The notes: generated by a model from the letters alone, not told the origin. Shown: positions 1 through 12,160, counted from the first letter of the stretch. The stretch is DNA of 64,000 nucleotides from Alligator mississippiensis (GCF_030867095.1 NC_081824.1:175902933-175966932); one strand, 5' to 3'. A program made the numbers and translations.

Positions 1-770
1 CTAGGCTGAACAGTTCCATATCTGTCAGCCTTTCCTCGTGGATTGCTCTTCAGGCCTCTAATCATACGAGTGGCTCTTCTCTGAGCTCTTTCAACCTTTT
101 CCACATCCTTCTTGAAGTATGGCGCCTGGAACTGGACGCAGTACTCCAGTTGTGGCCTCACCAATGCCAAATAGAGCAGGAGAATAACTTCCTTAGTTTT
201 GCTTGAGATGCATCGGTTGATGCATGCCAACGTATTGTTTGCTCTGCTAACTGTAGCATCACATTGGTGGCTCATATTCATTTTATGGTCAATTATGACC
301 CTCAGGTCCCTTTTGGACATGGTGCTAGCTAGTATAGCACCACCAAGCCTGTAAGTTTGTTGCGGATTTTTCCTCCCCAGATGGAGCACTTTACACTTCT
401 CAGTGTTGAACAGCATCTGGTTTTGGTCTGCACATCTAACTAATCTGTCTAGGTCCGCCTGGGTCGTCAGCCTACCCTGAGGCATGGCTGCACTTCCCCA
501 AAGCTTAGTGTCATTGGCAAACTTTGTCAGTGTGCTTTTCACCCCCACATCCAGATAATTGATGTACATGTTGAAAAGTACTGGTCCAAGTACTGAACCC
601 TGGGGACCCCACTGGCTACCTTCTGCCAGGTTGACACAGATCCGTCTATTAGTACTCTCTGGGTCTGACCCCACAGTCAGTTTCCCACCTATCTGACTGT
701 TGAATTGTTGAGCCCATAGTCCCTTAGTTTTACCTTGATAGCCTCATGGGACACCAAGATGCATTGGAGG
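1..770 (-). mobile_element. CR1-type LINE fragment, reverse transcriptase C-terminal half, antisense
   Basis: The reverse complement encodes GVPQGSVLGPVLFNMYIN, then KFANDTKLWG, RLVRCADQNQMLFNTEKCKV, LALVRPQLEYCVQF and ERAQRRATRMIRGL. This is the palm, thumb and C-terminal order of CR1/jockey-type reverse transcriptases. The catalytic FADD appears as FAND, so the copy is dead. It is cut by the window edge at the element's 3' side and fades out near 770. Confidence 0.85.
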
Positions 771-1654
771 TCCCCAGTGATGTGATAAGGGGACACTGGT
801 TCTTATGGATGATTCCCAATGGAACATTTACCATGTAGGTTAGATGGGGTCTGGACATCCTCACATTATCTCCTTTTCTAGAGACTTTTTCACTCAGTTG
901 TGGTCTCCTGGATTCACTTCTCTAAAGGATCTGAATAGATTATGCCTGTCAAAGCTCTTCTTCAGGATGCGTTTTTACACTGATCTATCTTCCTTTGTAG
1001 AGTCAGGCAATCAGAGCAATAAGGGTCCAGTTGGGAAGGGACAGCTGTTACAGTGATCAGCTTTCACACACCTATGAGTTTGCAAACTGACTTGGAGCTA
1101 TTGGTTGGCTTTCTATAACAGAACAAGATGAGAACCTGAGGATTTAAAAGTAAGTTGTTTTGTGATCTTTTCAACATGTTCTGCTTCACTACCACCCTGA
1201 GTGAACCAGTGGATTGGGTGTGACATAAGTAAAACCACAGGTTCCTGCAAATATCTTTAAATGTGCCAGAGGAAAATGGAGTGATTTTTTCCAAGAAGAT
1301 TTGCTTGAAAATCTCATGGTCTGTGATGCGCTTAGTGTGGAGCTGAGAAGCTTGATAATTTCAGTGAACCTTGATTCTCACATGAGCACAAATGTCACGT
1401 TTTTCAGCTTTCAGTTGTTGTGGTTTACCCAGCCTAGGCTACCAAACTATTTAGCTTCCTCCCTTCCTTTTGTAATGCCTTAGTGAGACCCTCATACAAT
1501 CTTCCAAGAATTTCCTTTTGCACTGATGTAGAGATAACCAGATTGGACCTTTCCAACAACAGGTCCATGGTAAAATCCCTGGAAAGTGCCCAATATGGTT
1601 TCAAAGTTGCCTTGGACTTTGTTTGGTTAAGCCCTCTTTGTAGTGAGCTACATT

Positions 1655-2201
1655 TTGGCTTGATGACTAATGAGCAGGGATCCTGGGGTGCATGGAACAT
1701 CCCACAGGAGTGTGGGGGACTCCCCAGCATGTTCAACAGCAGACCTGGAAGTGGACCAGAAGCACTTCTGGTCCACTTCCAGGTCTGCCAGGGAGTGCTC
1801 TGCCCCCCCCCCAATCCCTCCTGGCTTGGTGACTGATGTGTCCTGGGTCTGGGGGGACATTGGTGGGGGGAGGGGGAGAGCCCTGCATATTTGGCAGCGG
1901 ACCTAGAAGTGAACTGGAAGTACTTCTGGTCCACTTCTGGGTTTGCTGCCAAGCATGGGGGGGGATGCTTCTGTGGGACGTTCCATCCACGCCAGCATCA
2001 CAGTGATCACGAGCCATGCCTGCTACCTTGAGGTATGTAGAAAAAACATTTAAATCTGTGCCTGTGTGTGAATCAATCGAATCTTCAGATTCGGATTCTG
2101 CCGAATCGAAGCAGGGACAGCGATCTGAATCAACAAATTGAATCACTGTCCCAGATTTGGGCCGAATCGGAATCGAATAGGGCCCATTTTGCACACCCCT
2201 A
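1655..2201. mobile_element. hAT non-autonomous element, subfamily with AAGTGGACCAGAAG palindrome, left end missing
   Basis: The right end TTTTGCACACCCCTA at 2187-2201 is the inverse of the TAGGGGTGTGCAAAA end seen at 57352. Before it come the GATTCGG/CCGAATC-rich subterminal repeats and the AAAACATTTAAA segment shared with the copies at 43004 and 57352. The interior holds two copies of a long palindrome. No matching left end was found, so the copy is truncated or rearranged. A GATA microsatellite abuts the right end. Confidence 0.65.
1741..1786. repeat. Perfect 22-bp palindrome with 2-nt centre
   Basis: Arms AGACCTGGAAGTGGACCAGAAG (two 11-base halves joined; 22 nt) are exactly inverted around CA. 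The same core recurs at 1905-1938, 43294-43325, 43490-43519 and 57624-57653, inside hAT copies. Confidence 0.85.
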
Positions 2202-2230
2202 ATAGATAGATAGATAGACAGATAGATATA
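2202..2230. repeat. GATA microsatellite
   Basis: About seven imperfect ATAG/ACAG units directly follow the right end of a hAT element. Confidence 0.9.
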
Positions 2231-3786
2231 GTGGTTTCATTTGAATCATGGAAAAATGTGGATTTGGGGTTACTTTTTTTAAATCTGAAAGTTAGGGATT
2301 TTTTCTTTATCAGAGAAAACCAGGATGCCTGCTCATGCGTCTTGTGCTGCTTTTTTCAGTTTTTGAAGCCATCTTTTGTTGACTGTTAAAGCAGGGATTA
2401 TTCTGTGTGCAAAATTTCCTTACCTGTTGTGATGTGTCCGAGATCAGGGCTTTGGGGAATGAATCAGCTGTGGTGAGACTTTTTCCATGTACATGAACAA
2501 CCGAGAATATAAATCTGATGACTTGCATTCACAGATGTTGTAACCTACATGTTAATTCTTCTAGGGTTTATTTTTAACCTTCAAGACTCAGTTGGGATTT
2601 GCTGTTAATGTAATGAAATGTTATGCTTCCTTGGAAAATCTCTGAAACCTTACAAATCCACGTGGTGATTAGGGCTTCCTTTTCTCCTTCTGTATAGTGC
2701 TGTACTGTCTTGGTGAGTGCCTGAGAAGCAAATGCTTCTGGATACCATAGTAAAGGAGACTGTTCCTGAAGGAGGATTTCCCTTTACCTCACAGAATGAA
2801 ATACTAGCTGAAGGTATGGTGGTTTTATTTGGCTTCTTTGGCACTAGGATTTGTGGCATGCTAAGGGCTTGCATTCTTTCTCTGAAGAGTTGGCTCTGTT
2901 CAATTCCCCAATGTCAGAAATGTATTGGGCTAATGAAATCTTTTAATTGCTTTAATTTCTCCACCAGGTGAGGTAGGAATTTCCCCTCATGTGTTAGCAT
3001 TCCCAGGAACTGATATACTTCACTGGATCTCTGAGACTTCTTCATCTGGGTAAATGCTCATGCTTTCCCTGGATCTCATCTGAACCATGCTCTATCAATA
3101 ACTTAGTTTAGAAACTTCATCTGTCTGTTGAAAACATACACTTAACATTGACATTAGGTGCTTCCTTCACATTTCGCAAAGAGACATTTTTGGTTATGAT
3201 GGAGTAAGTTGATCTGTTGATAAGGATATGATCCATCAGAGAACTTCTTTCAGACGCTCCTAAAGTAGTGATGGTTTCCTCTGGAAGTTTTCAGGAGCAG
3301 ATGATTATAACAAAGTAATCAAATGCAAGAGAACCTTCCAAAAAGACGTGAAGGTCACTAACTAGTACAGGCACTGAAGCAATTTCTGGATATCCAGTTT
3401 TGAAAAGACTCTTGCATTACTAAGTAAGGCTGTATTCAATGCATGGGTCGATGTTACTCTTCACTGTGTGCATCTATATGTGCAATTAGTACAGAGCAAT
3501 ACACTCTGGCACAGTTCACATTGGAGTTGATTTCTCCCGGGCACAGTATTTACATATAAACTCAGGACCACAGCATGTTGAACCAAGACAGAGCAGCCTT
3601 GGGCTGGCAGGGGAACTGGGGGGGTCAGCCCTGGATTTAGGGTGGCAGCATCGGGTGGTAGGGGGGCTGGTTAGGGCATGAGGATGCTACAGTGTGGGGC
3701 TAGCTGGCAGGCAGCCTCTGCACCGTAGCACCCTCATGCCCCAGCCAGCCCTGGTCACTGTCTACACATGCATTTGAATGCACATA

Positions 3787-4922
3787 CAGGTTTCCCTCAA
3801 TTTATGCAGGTTGCATATATGTGAATTCACTCTTATGCGATCACCCTTTTTCTACCCAAAATTCCTTATATGTGAGGTAAATTCACTCTTATACGATCAG
3901 GGCTCTGCTTCTCCCCACACACCCCAGCTCCTGGGCTGTGCCGTGCCGTGGTGCAGGCTGGTGGTGTCAGCTGCTCCCGGGTCTGCTGCAGCAACTGGGG
4001 TGAGTGTGGAGAAGTGGAGCCCCGGGAGGCTTGGGGCACCAGGCAGCCCAGCAGCTAGAGGCAGCTGGTGTTGGCTGCTTCTGCAGGGACTGGGGTGAGC
4101 AGGGAGAAGTGGAGACCCTGGGCTGCAGCAGGCAACAAGGTGGCAGGAACTGTGAGTGGGAGTGGAGTGTGGGGGCACGGGATGGAGGGGCATGGCTCTT
4201 GTTGCTATGCGCCCCCCTGGGAGGCCTTGGGGTTGGGGGCTTTCCATGTGCCCCTGGATCTGCGCTTGGGACAACAACAGGCTGCCACTACAGGCTGGGG
4301 CCTGTGGTGTCACTGAGCTGGTGGCAGGCAGGTTGGGGGGCTACAGTGAATTTTGGGGTAGCAGCAGCCTCCCTCCCAGTGCCGCTGCTGCTGGCCATCT
4401 GGAGCGCCAGGAAGAGCCTGGTGCCACTGCCAGGCCCAGTCTTGCTTGCAGGAATGAGGTGGCAGTGCTGGGAGGGGGGCTGCTGCCACCCCAAAATTCA
4501 CCATAGCCCTGCAACCCGCCCATGGCACCACTGGGCCCAACTTGCAGCGGCAGCCTGCTGTCATCCTGTGAGGAGATCCAGGGGCCTGTGACCCCCTGTG
4601 AAAAGGCCAGTGCAGCCCCCCAGCCTGCAGCCCTCCTGGGGAGAGGTGTAGCAGCAAGAGCCATGCCCCCCACCCTGCGCCCACTCACAGTTCCCGCCAT
4701 TTTACTGCCTGCTGCAGCCCCAGGAGCTGCCAACGGGCTACGCTGCACCCCTCCCCTCGCCCCTTCCCTAGTCCCAGCCTTCCTCCCTCCCTCCCTCCCT
4801 CCCTCGCCACAGTGCAAACGTATTTCTATCTGTTCTATTATAAACTGGGTTTGCTTTATGCAAATTTGATTTATGCGCCATTTTCCGGGAACACATGTAT
4901 CACATAAATCGAGGGAAACGTG
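3787..4922. mobile_element. Tigger/pogo-like non-autonomous DNA transposon, TA duplication
   Basis: The left end is CAGGTTTCCCTCAATTTATG and the right end, inverted, is CACGTTTCCCTCGATTTATG. They are flanked by TA at 3785-3786 and 4923-4924. The ends resemble the CAGGCATACCTCG... ends of Tigger elements. The GC-rich interior has no transposase frame, so the long open frames in it are chance products of CG-rich repeats. Confidence 0.8.
4780..4805. repeat. TCCC microsatellite
   Basis: About six TCCC units lie inside the Tigger-like element. Confidence 0.85.
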
Positions 4923-5261
4923 TAATTACTCTGCCATAGAATAGTACTTGTCCTGGGCAGTACTATCCTATGGTAGAGTTAATTAATTTACTGTGCTGTA
5001 ATAGGGGGTCATGTGTAGAGGCTGACACTTCACTGCGGAGCTAATTGGTCAACTCTGCAGTAAAGCACATGTGTCGATGTACTCACTGACATCCTCATTG
5101 AACTTGTTGCAGCGTACATAAGTTGAAGAAGTGTGTTTTTTGTTTTGGAAGCATGACAATGCCTGCATAGCATTCACTTGGGGTGTCTACACTGGAAGTT
5201 ATGCCTGTCTGCTCAATGTGGCTGAACTCTGCTTTTACCCTGAATAGCACAGGGCAGGGAC

Positions 5262-5590
5262 TCACTGCGCACTGCCTGTATGCTGAGCAAGATCCCCTGC
5301 CGAGGGGGTCAGAAGCCCGGGCTGCCGCCTGCATCTTCCAGGGCTTTGGTCCCCCGCCAGGACCTTCTGCATACCGTCTTGTGTGCCGAGCCAAGTCACA
5401 GCCTGTGGCTCCAAGGTCTGAGTCCTAACCGGGACACTCTGCGCATTGTCCTGTGTGCTGAGCCGAGCTGCCACCCACAGCTCCGAGGTTTCAGTCCCAG
5501 CTGGGACCCTTAACACACTGCCTGTGCGTTGAGCAACCAGCCTCCCGCTGGGGTGGTTGGAGACCTGCCACTGGCTGCAGTTTCAGGGCT
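5262..5590. repeat. GC-rich minisatellite, about 72-100 bp units, four diverged copies
   Basis: Units begin at about 5264, 5368, 5440 and 5512 with variants of GCGCACTGCCTGTATGCTGA and carry GGGAC or GGACC near their ends. The units are about 70-100 bp. It lies close to the antisense Gag remnant, and I could not tell if it belongs to a long terminal repeat. Confidence 0.6.
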
Positions 5591-5849
5591 CTTCTGAGAC
5601 AACTGCTGCGCCTCACTGGTCAGCTCATCCAACTCTTTGTAGCCCCTCTTTGCCATCCCTTGTTGACCCCCGGGAGCCCAGCATGCTGCCTTTTTATCCC
5701 TACCAGGGGCTCTGCCAATCAGGAGAGAGAGACCAAGTTCTCTCTTCAGTCCAGTTTTTCGTCTCACCCTGGAATAGGGCGGAGCAAGCCTTTTCCCTGC
5801 CATTGCCTGATTGTCAGGGAAGGGACGTCCTCACCAATTACTTTTGACC

Positions 5850-6640
5850 TTCTTTGACTGGCATGCTGTGCTGCTGCCAGCAAGCCCATCATAGCGACAA
5901 AACCCAAGTGCTGTGAGGTAGACTTGCAGATCATGGACATTCTTGCTCTATGCTCTTGCTGTTTCTTTCCTATTTTAGTAAACCTCTCTCCAGATTCTTT
6001 AGTTCTTGTATTGGTCTGGTGGGAATTGTTTCTAGGCACCGAGGGGTATTTTCTACCTTCTGTCAATGGCTTCTGTAGTGGATTCCTCCTCAAATCTCTT
6101 CCTCAGAAGAGTTGTTTGCTTCTTTATGTATTGATTTGGGAGAACTATGTCCATGGCTGTCTCTAGTGTGGCTTTTGGATCATTTTGGAGTCTTTCTGAT
6201 AGCTCACTGTCTTTCAGCCCTACAAGAAGTCTGCCTCTGAAAAGTTCTTTGCTTTCTTTTCTGATCTCCCCAGAGCTACAGCAGTGGACAAGATTGTAAA
6301 AGGTTATTATGAAATCTTTTGGTGAATGACCCTTCTAATAATGACATAAGTGAAGCTGTGGCTGTTCAAAAATCATATTGCAGCCTGGTATAAAATAGAT
6401 ACCCAGCTCTTCTTTCACTGTATTGAGCTGTTTCATCTGAGCAGTTGAGAGACTTCTGGATGAGCTAATAGTGTCCACAACAGGGCATTCACTTGTTCCT
6501 CTTCTGATGTCTGATCAAAACTGAAAGTCTGACAGAATCACTGGATTCTGCTTACCCAGAATGGACATACCTAGGGTGTTGGAAATTTTGAATTCTGATT
6601 GGAAGCAAGCTGTGTTGGAGGGAACCATCTCCATTTTTCC
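5850..6640 (-). mobile_element. Ty3/gypsy-type LTR retrotransposon Gag remnant, antisense
   Basis: Translating the reverse complement with several frame changes gives, in order, EEEQVNALLWTL, KDFITTFYNLVHCC, FRGRLLVGLKDSELSERLQN and DPKATLETAMDIV. These fit the capsid motifs of Ty3/gypsy-like Gag proteins (QVxxLL; FxxxLxxLxxxCxxG; R-x-RLVVGLxD-x-x-LSERLQ). There are stops and frameshifts, so it is a fossil. No pol was recognised next to it. The family call is from memory of Gag motifs. Confidence 0.6.
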
Positions 6641-6929
6641 TTTTTCATTGTTGCTTTTATGTGAATAGAGTAGTGCATCCCAGCTTAAACAAAGGAAGCA
6701 AACTGGTGGTGGCTTAGGCCTAGCTTTTAATTCAGTGTCCTTTTTTGCTCATTCAGTCTGTTCTCTGTGTCCCCTTTGTGCTTGTAAGGCTCTTTTCTGC
6801 CTGCTTTGCTGGTAGGTCTGGGCAGCTTTTTGGTTGTTCTGGCTGGCTTTGGGGGCTGGTTTGTTTGCATTCTTTTCCTCTTTTTGCTGGCCTGTTCTGT
6901 GTTCTGTCAGATGTGTATTAGATCTGTTT

Positions 6930-7730
6930 CTAATACCATGTAGAGGTATGAGCTGCAGGATTTATTTGGTAATATCTTTTATCAGATCAACTGTACAGTT
7001 GGAAGAAATGATAGACAAGCTTTCAAGTACAAAATGCCCTTCCTCAAGTTGGGGGAAGAAGCAGATACAGTTCAAGTTTAAATACCAGTTAGAATAATTA
7101 CATTTGTTCAAGTCTATTATCTTAATTAGTTAAATTGATCACATAAAAAGGGACAACAGTAAACCTGTGAAGCAAAGAGAAGCTGTTAGAAGTACTTACA
7201 CTAAGGAATCATTGCTCTAGATAAATCTAAATATGGAAGAGAATCAGACCATTGAAAAGAAAAGAAGGCTGTTATCACATGTGGAACCGAGAGAGGTTGG
7301 CAGAGGCAGCAGGTAAATTTTAATGAGCCATAAAACCGCTGTCTGTATTATGTCCATATTTTTTGGTGTCCAGTTAAAATGATGATTTTTTTGTTTCCAG
7401 CCCCTCTTCTGAAGGTATTGTGGTGGTTTCCTTTGATGATAAGGACTGTCAGGTCAGAAGTGAAAGGGTAGTTTTTGAAAAGTGTTGTCTCATTGGTGAT
7501 AGGGTGTTTCTGTCCTCCCAATGTTTCTGTCAGAGTTCTTCCTGGAACATAGTGGCAATTTAATTTCACCAGCAGGGTTTCTGTAAGTGCATCTGGTGCT
7601 TTCCATGCTGCTTGCACTTTCCCTGGACCATCATGGCTACTACAACATACTGCATAGAGATTCCAGCCACCTGGGACACTGGAATTTGAGTTGGATGCCA
7701 GGCTGCCCTTATTTCCTGTTCTCATTGGGC
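6930..7730 (-). repeat. Dispersed repeat with a minus-strand protein-like frame, possibly retroelement-derived
   Basis: At 6960-7060 a segment reads like the antisense of the GTCTAATAAAAGATAT tail repeat found at 14428, 21380 and 25255. At 7348-7725 the minus strand has an open frame with GRTLTETLGGQKHPITNETT and FKNYPFTSDLTVLIIKGNHH. It looks like coding sequence of a repeated element rather than a host gene. I suspect the end of a Penelope-like or related retroelement, but cannot show it. Confidence 0.4.
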
Positions 7731-9022
7731 ATTTGATCTACACATGTTCTACACATGCATTTGATCTGAGATCAGTTTACTTGTGAATAAAATCCTCAGG
7801 AGTAAATGCCCCCGGGCAGGCATCTACACATGCAGGGACATGGGAGCAGATTTGCTTCTCCTAGCTGCAAACTGCTCTCACTTCTTATGGCCCTGCAATG
7901 GGCCCCTGCTGCCACCAGAGGGAGCTCTAGGCTTCCCCTGGATGCTAGCCCAGGGTTTGGCAGGCAGCATGGGGACCAGAAGACAGCTGGCTCCCAGCGC
8001 TAGGACATTGCTCCCTGCCCCTGAGGGGCTCCCAGTGGCAGAAAGCTCCTAGCCCTGGCTCCCTGATTGGGTCAGGGGACTTGGAAAGAACTGCAGGGGA
8101 GAGGGAGGTCCCAGCCCCCTGCCCTATCCACCTGTGAGGCAGCTAGTAGTGAGCCCCCAGCAGGGTGAGTATTCCCTGCACAGGCAGGGGTTCACTACTA
8201 GCTGCCCCACTGGTGGATGGGGTAGGGGGCTGGGACCTGCCCCACCCCTGCAGCACATTCCAAGCTCTGCCCCTGACTGGTGATCATGGGGCAGGCCTGG
8301 GGAGCCCGTTCCCTACTCAACTCCAGAAGCATGGAGCTGGGTGGGAAGCAGGCTGAGGAGCTTGTTCCCCACTCATCTCCATGCTCATGGAGATGAGTGG
8401 GGAACAGGCTCCCTAGCCCATGCCTGCAGGGAGCTCCCTGCATAAGCTCCATGACTGTAGGGCTGGCGCTAGGAGATTTGTATCTCCCAGCCCAAGCTCT
8501 GTGGTCACAGGCTGCCACTGGGAGATAAGGATCTCCCAGTACTGGTCCTGTGACCATGGAGCTGGCACTGGGAGCTAAGGATCTCCCAGCCCACTGCTCT
8601 CTGATTGCAATGGTGAAGCATGGGCTGGGACATAAGGATCTCTCAGCCCCACTCCCTAGTCGTGATCTTGGAGCACAGGGCTTGGAGCTCCCTGATGCAG
8701 GGGCAGGAAAAATAGTCCCTGTCCAGGCTTTTGTGGCAGAGCCTGCCCTGGCAGTAAGCAGCTCCCAGGGGCAGGGAGCAATCTCTCACCCCCTGGTAGC
8801 TGGGTGACCAGGAACAGATTTGCTCTCAGTCAGGTGTCTATACAAGCGCTACTACACAGTAACTACATCCATGTAAATTTGCTATTTGCATTTGCAGGAA
8901 TCAAATTTACTCACGATTAGCGAGGATTACTGTGCAGCAATCATGTGCACATGTAGGCACACATGCTTATTGCACAGTAAACTATGCTACTTTGCAGTAA
9001 AGCATCTCATGTAGACATGCCC
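7727..9022. mobile_element. DNA transposon-like element with GGGCATGTCTACA-type ends
   Basis: The right end, inverted, reads GGGCATGTCTACATGAGATG (to 9022). Left-end candidates GGGCAGGCATCTACACATGC at 7814 and GGGCATTTGATCTACACATG at 7727 are similar. Related ends occur in the short copy at 60151-60374. The subterminal region repeats ACTGTGCAG and CAGTAAA motifs. No transposase was seen. Confidence 0.5.
8310..8700. repeat. Minisatellite, about 60-70 bp units around GGATCTCCCAG
   Basis: At least five diverged units carry GGGAGATAAGGATCTCCCAG or close variants near 8385, 8475, 8520, 8575 and 8630. The repeated core GGGAG...CTCCC is itself a small palindrome. It lies inside the GGGCATG-ended element. 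Confidence 0.65.
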
Positions 9023-9375
9023 ACTGATTCCTATCTCCTTGCTATACACCCCATATTTGTCCCTTGGAATAGTGGATCCAAATGTTTACAACTAGGGGTT
9101 TCATCCTGTGGGTCTCAAGCAGTTCCTATGGCCCTTGAGACTATTACATGTGCCATAGGGTCAGAGGTGCAATGATCAGGGCTCTCTATTAGCTTCTTTC
9201 AGTGCTTGCAAAGCAGGGAGCCCTGGTCTTTTGCCTCAGGAGTCATTGTTGCTGCTGTTGTTGAGGGGAGCCAAGACTACATGCCATGTTGAGTCAGAGA
9301 CACCTTCCTCCCCCTCCTCAGTGGAGAAAGGTGAGTGAGAGACAACAGCAAAGAGGAAGCAAGGACCTACAAGGG

Positions 9376-9560
9376 CCAAGGTGTCAAACATATGGCCTGT
9401 GTGCTGGATCCTGCCCTCAAAGCCATGTCATCTGGTCTGCGGGGCTCCTGGAGAAGCTGGAAATGTGGGGACAGGGAAGGTGCAGGCAGGACCTACTGCC
9501 AAATTTCAGGGTATGGAGCCATGTTGGGGATGTGTTCCAACAGTGGCAGAGCGAGTGATG
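9376..9560. repeat. Partial hAT-like element, copy of the family at 61205
   Basis: AAGGTGTCAAACATATGGCC followed by CATGTCATCTGGTCTGC(G/A)GGGCTCC matches the element at 61205-61467 (CCATGTCATCTGGTCTGCAG). Only one end is recognisable here. Confidence 0.5.
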
Positions 9561-12000
9561 GCTGTGCTAGGAGAACCAATGGGAGGGGCAGCTGTTACTA
9601 CTTCATGAATATTCAACAAGGATATTTGCTGGCTGAATGGGGATGGAGAAGATGGGTGAAGTTTAGTGGCTGGAGGGGTCTGTGTCTATTTATGGAGTTG
9701 GATGACTTTGTGAAGGTCTGAAGGGAAAAAGTGGGACTGTTTATTAGGAATGGTGACTGGGAGTGTGTAAGGTAGAAAGTGAAGACTGAGAGCTTTAATC
9801 CTGTTTGAGTCAACATACAGGTCATTTCAGGTGGTGGTGAATGAGATCCACATGTCATTTGCAAGGCCACATGCATATCTTCCAGTGATGAATAAGTTGA
9901 GAGCTGATGTTCTCAAGGAGCCCTACCTTCTGTAATTGAGTAGCACTTCATTCAGCATGAGGGTCTGTAACAGGAAGGTCTGGCTCTTTAAAAAGGAGCA
10001 GGCAGACCTGTTGAAGAAACCCAGCTATGGGTATTTAGGTAATGAGGAGTTGTTCCACTAGTAGGTTAAAACCACAGGAAAGAGCAGAGATAAGCAAACT
10101 GGGTGAAGGAGTAGTTTACAGGCAAGAAGTCAACTGGAACTGAAATAAGTTTGCTACTAGGAACGGGTCATACTACTGTACCAGCCCAGAGCCAAAGGGC
10201 CCCTCCTAATGCCCAGAGAAGGATTAAAGGCTTTTGTTTGCTGGTTTATATGTTTGTTTGGTGCAAGGACTCTTTTGTATTTAAAGAACTGGCTGAGGAG
10301 CTCCTTGGGGAGCAAAGTCAGCCTGCAACGCATCGGGCTGAGCAATCTACTCCCAGGGTCATTCTCTCCAGCAGAGATTTTTCATTGTCCGTGAAGTCAC
10401 ACCAACAGTGCAAATAAGCAGAGCAAACTGTAGATTAAGCTGCTAAACTGGGAAAAAATATTCCCTGGAAAATTAGTGATACCTAAATGATAAGCTGTTT
10501 AGGATAACTTACAAATCATTTAAACTAGCTAAGATACCTGAGCACCTGTATTTAGTTTACCTTTTACAATATTGGCCATTTTCAGATTGTTAATTAGACA
10601 AATATTTTAAAAGGCTTGTGTGTCCTTTGAGTATCCTGTGGGTAAAACAGGTTAATAAATTATAAACTTTCTTTTATAACCTTCTGTTTCATTGCTATGA
10701 CAATTAATGGCACACTTACTGTAGACGGTAATCTCATGAACTGAAATTATATAATGTAAGTTTTGCTGACATCATCAATTCTAAATTCTTATAATATCAT
10801 TATTGTTGTAAAATCTACGCAGGAAAAATGAATGTGGTCCATGCAGCAGCAAACGTCTCAGATCAGCTTGACTGGAAGAAGGAAGAATGTGTATATTTAA
10901 AAAATCTTTCCTGGGCCCTCATTTGCCTACATTTTTCTACACTTCTTTTTTGTTTTTATTTTTATTTTTTTGCTTGACACACTGGTACTAGAAGACTCTA
11001 CAGATCAACCACTCACAAAGTGCAAATACCCCCATCAAGTTAGGATTTTTTTCCAGAGAATTTCAACAAAACCTCCCCAAAGCATAAATACTTTTTTAAA
11101 ACAAGTTTGTTGTATTTTCCCACATTAAATACTGCAGTGATCTTTCAGGCTAAGATAATTTCTTTGGGCTATGGACAACAGTAATTTGTCTTATTTTAAA
11201 CTAAGGGGAAGAAAAAGATAATATGAAAATTGCAAGAGTAAATTTTCCAGGAGAGAATGCTGTGTTTGTCTCTGCTGTAAAAACGTTTGGTAATGCTGAG
11301 AGCTAGCTGGTAACTGTCTCTGTACACAGGCAAGTTCTCAGTAGCAACTTTCACCACTTTGTTCTTTATACTCTGTGTACTGATTATTATGTATTAGAAC
11401 ATTAATACACTGGGGCAGTGGATGAGATGCAACCACAGACTGTGCATGGCTTTCTCTTTGTACGATGAGAAAATTTTTAAAATGTAAAAAAGAAAAGTAT
11501 CTAACCATGTGAATGTTTAGTGGGAGCCTAAATATTAAACTGAATTGTATAAATGTACTCAATCTATACAGGATACTCTGAACTGATCCCTTGTGCTCTT
11601 TACAGTGCTATGAACTCACTTCTTGTTTCTGATAGTACATGCAGATCTGTTATAGACTTATTTGATCATCAGGGTCCTTGCTGGCTTCCACAGATAATGA
11701 ACTGAATGCAGACTGAAGAAAATAAGCTACAGGGAGCTATTGGTGGTTAAAAGAGATGGAACTGGTAGAATAGCTATCACTGTATCTGTTACAGCTAGAA
11801 GACTAAAGTGAACCTTTCCCTATTCTTGTGTTAGAATAGGAGGACCTGAACCCTCCTGTACTGTCCTTCTCCCTCTTATTCTGAACCCTAGATGCAAAGA
11901 TGTATAAAGCTCTGCATACACCGCTTTTTTATTGCTTTACTTCCAATGCCTGTTTTTCATGGCTGAAGAGGATCATAAAATTTATGGCTGCTGAGTTATC
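9561..12000. other. Intergenic DNA upstream of PLB1 with no recognised gene
   Basis: AT-rich single-copy-looking sequence. Its longest open frames are short and show no family resemblance. Distal regulatory elements of PLB1 may lie here but cannot be read from sequence alone. Confidence 0.5.
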
Positions 12001-12012
12001 AGCTTACTAAAG

Positions 12013-12019
12013 TATAAAG
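12013..12019 (+). promoter_or_regulatory. TATA-like box upstream of the PLB1 start
   Basis: A TATAAAG lies 93 bp upstream of the start codon and would place a transcription start near 12045 with a 5' leader of about 70 nt. A second TATAAAG is at 11903-11909. Both are short motifs and there is no transcript evidence, so this is a candidate only. Confidence 0.3.
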
Positions 12020-12111
12020 GCAAGAGGAAGAAAAGAGAATTTCCTTTCTATTAACAACCACAAAACCCAAGTGACATCTCTTGAAGATACTTATTTGTAA
12101 AAGAGAGAACT

Positions 12112-12160
12112 ATGAAGTTGCCATTAGGCCAGCTCTTCCTTTGGCTGCTTCCTCTGAATG
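12112..12160 (+). CDS. PLB1: PLB1 exon 1: start codon and signal peptide
   Basis: The peptide MKLPLGQLFLWLLPLN is a short basic start followed by a leucine-rich hydrophobic core, typical of a secretory signal. The ATG has A at -3, and an in-frame TGA lies at 12082-12084, ten codons upstream, so this is the first possible start in frame. The donor is GTAAGA at 12161, phase 1. An untranslated upstream exon cannot be excluded. Confidence 0.85.

Noticed and set aside
2202..2230. CRISPR-like or regulatory direct repeat array
   Set aside because: It is a plain GATA microsatellite in a vertebrate genome. No spacers are present anywhere in the window.
3897..4869. Frames of up to 195 codons
   Set aside because: They lie inside the Tigger-like element and are Gly/Ala/Leu/Pro-rich by composition. 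There is no transposase motif.
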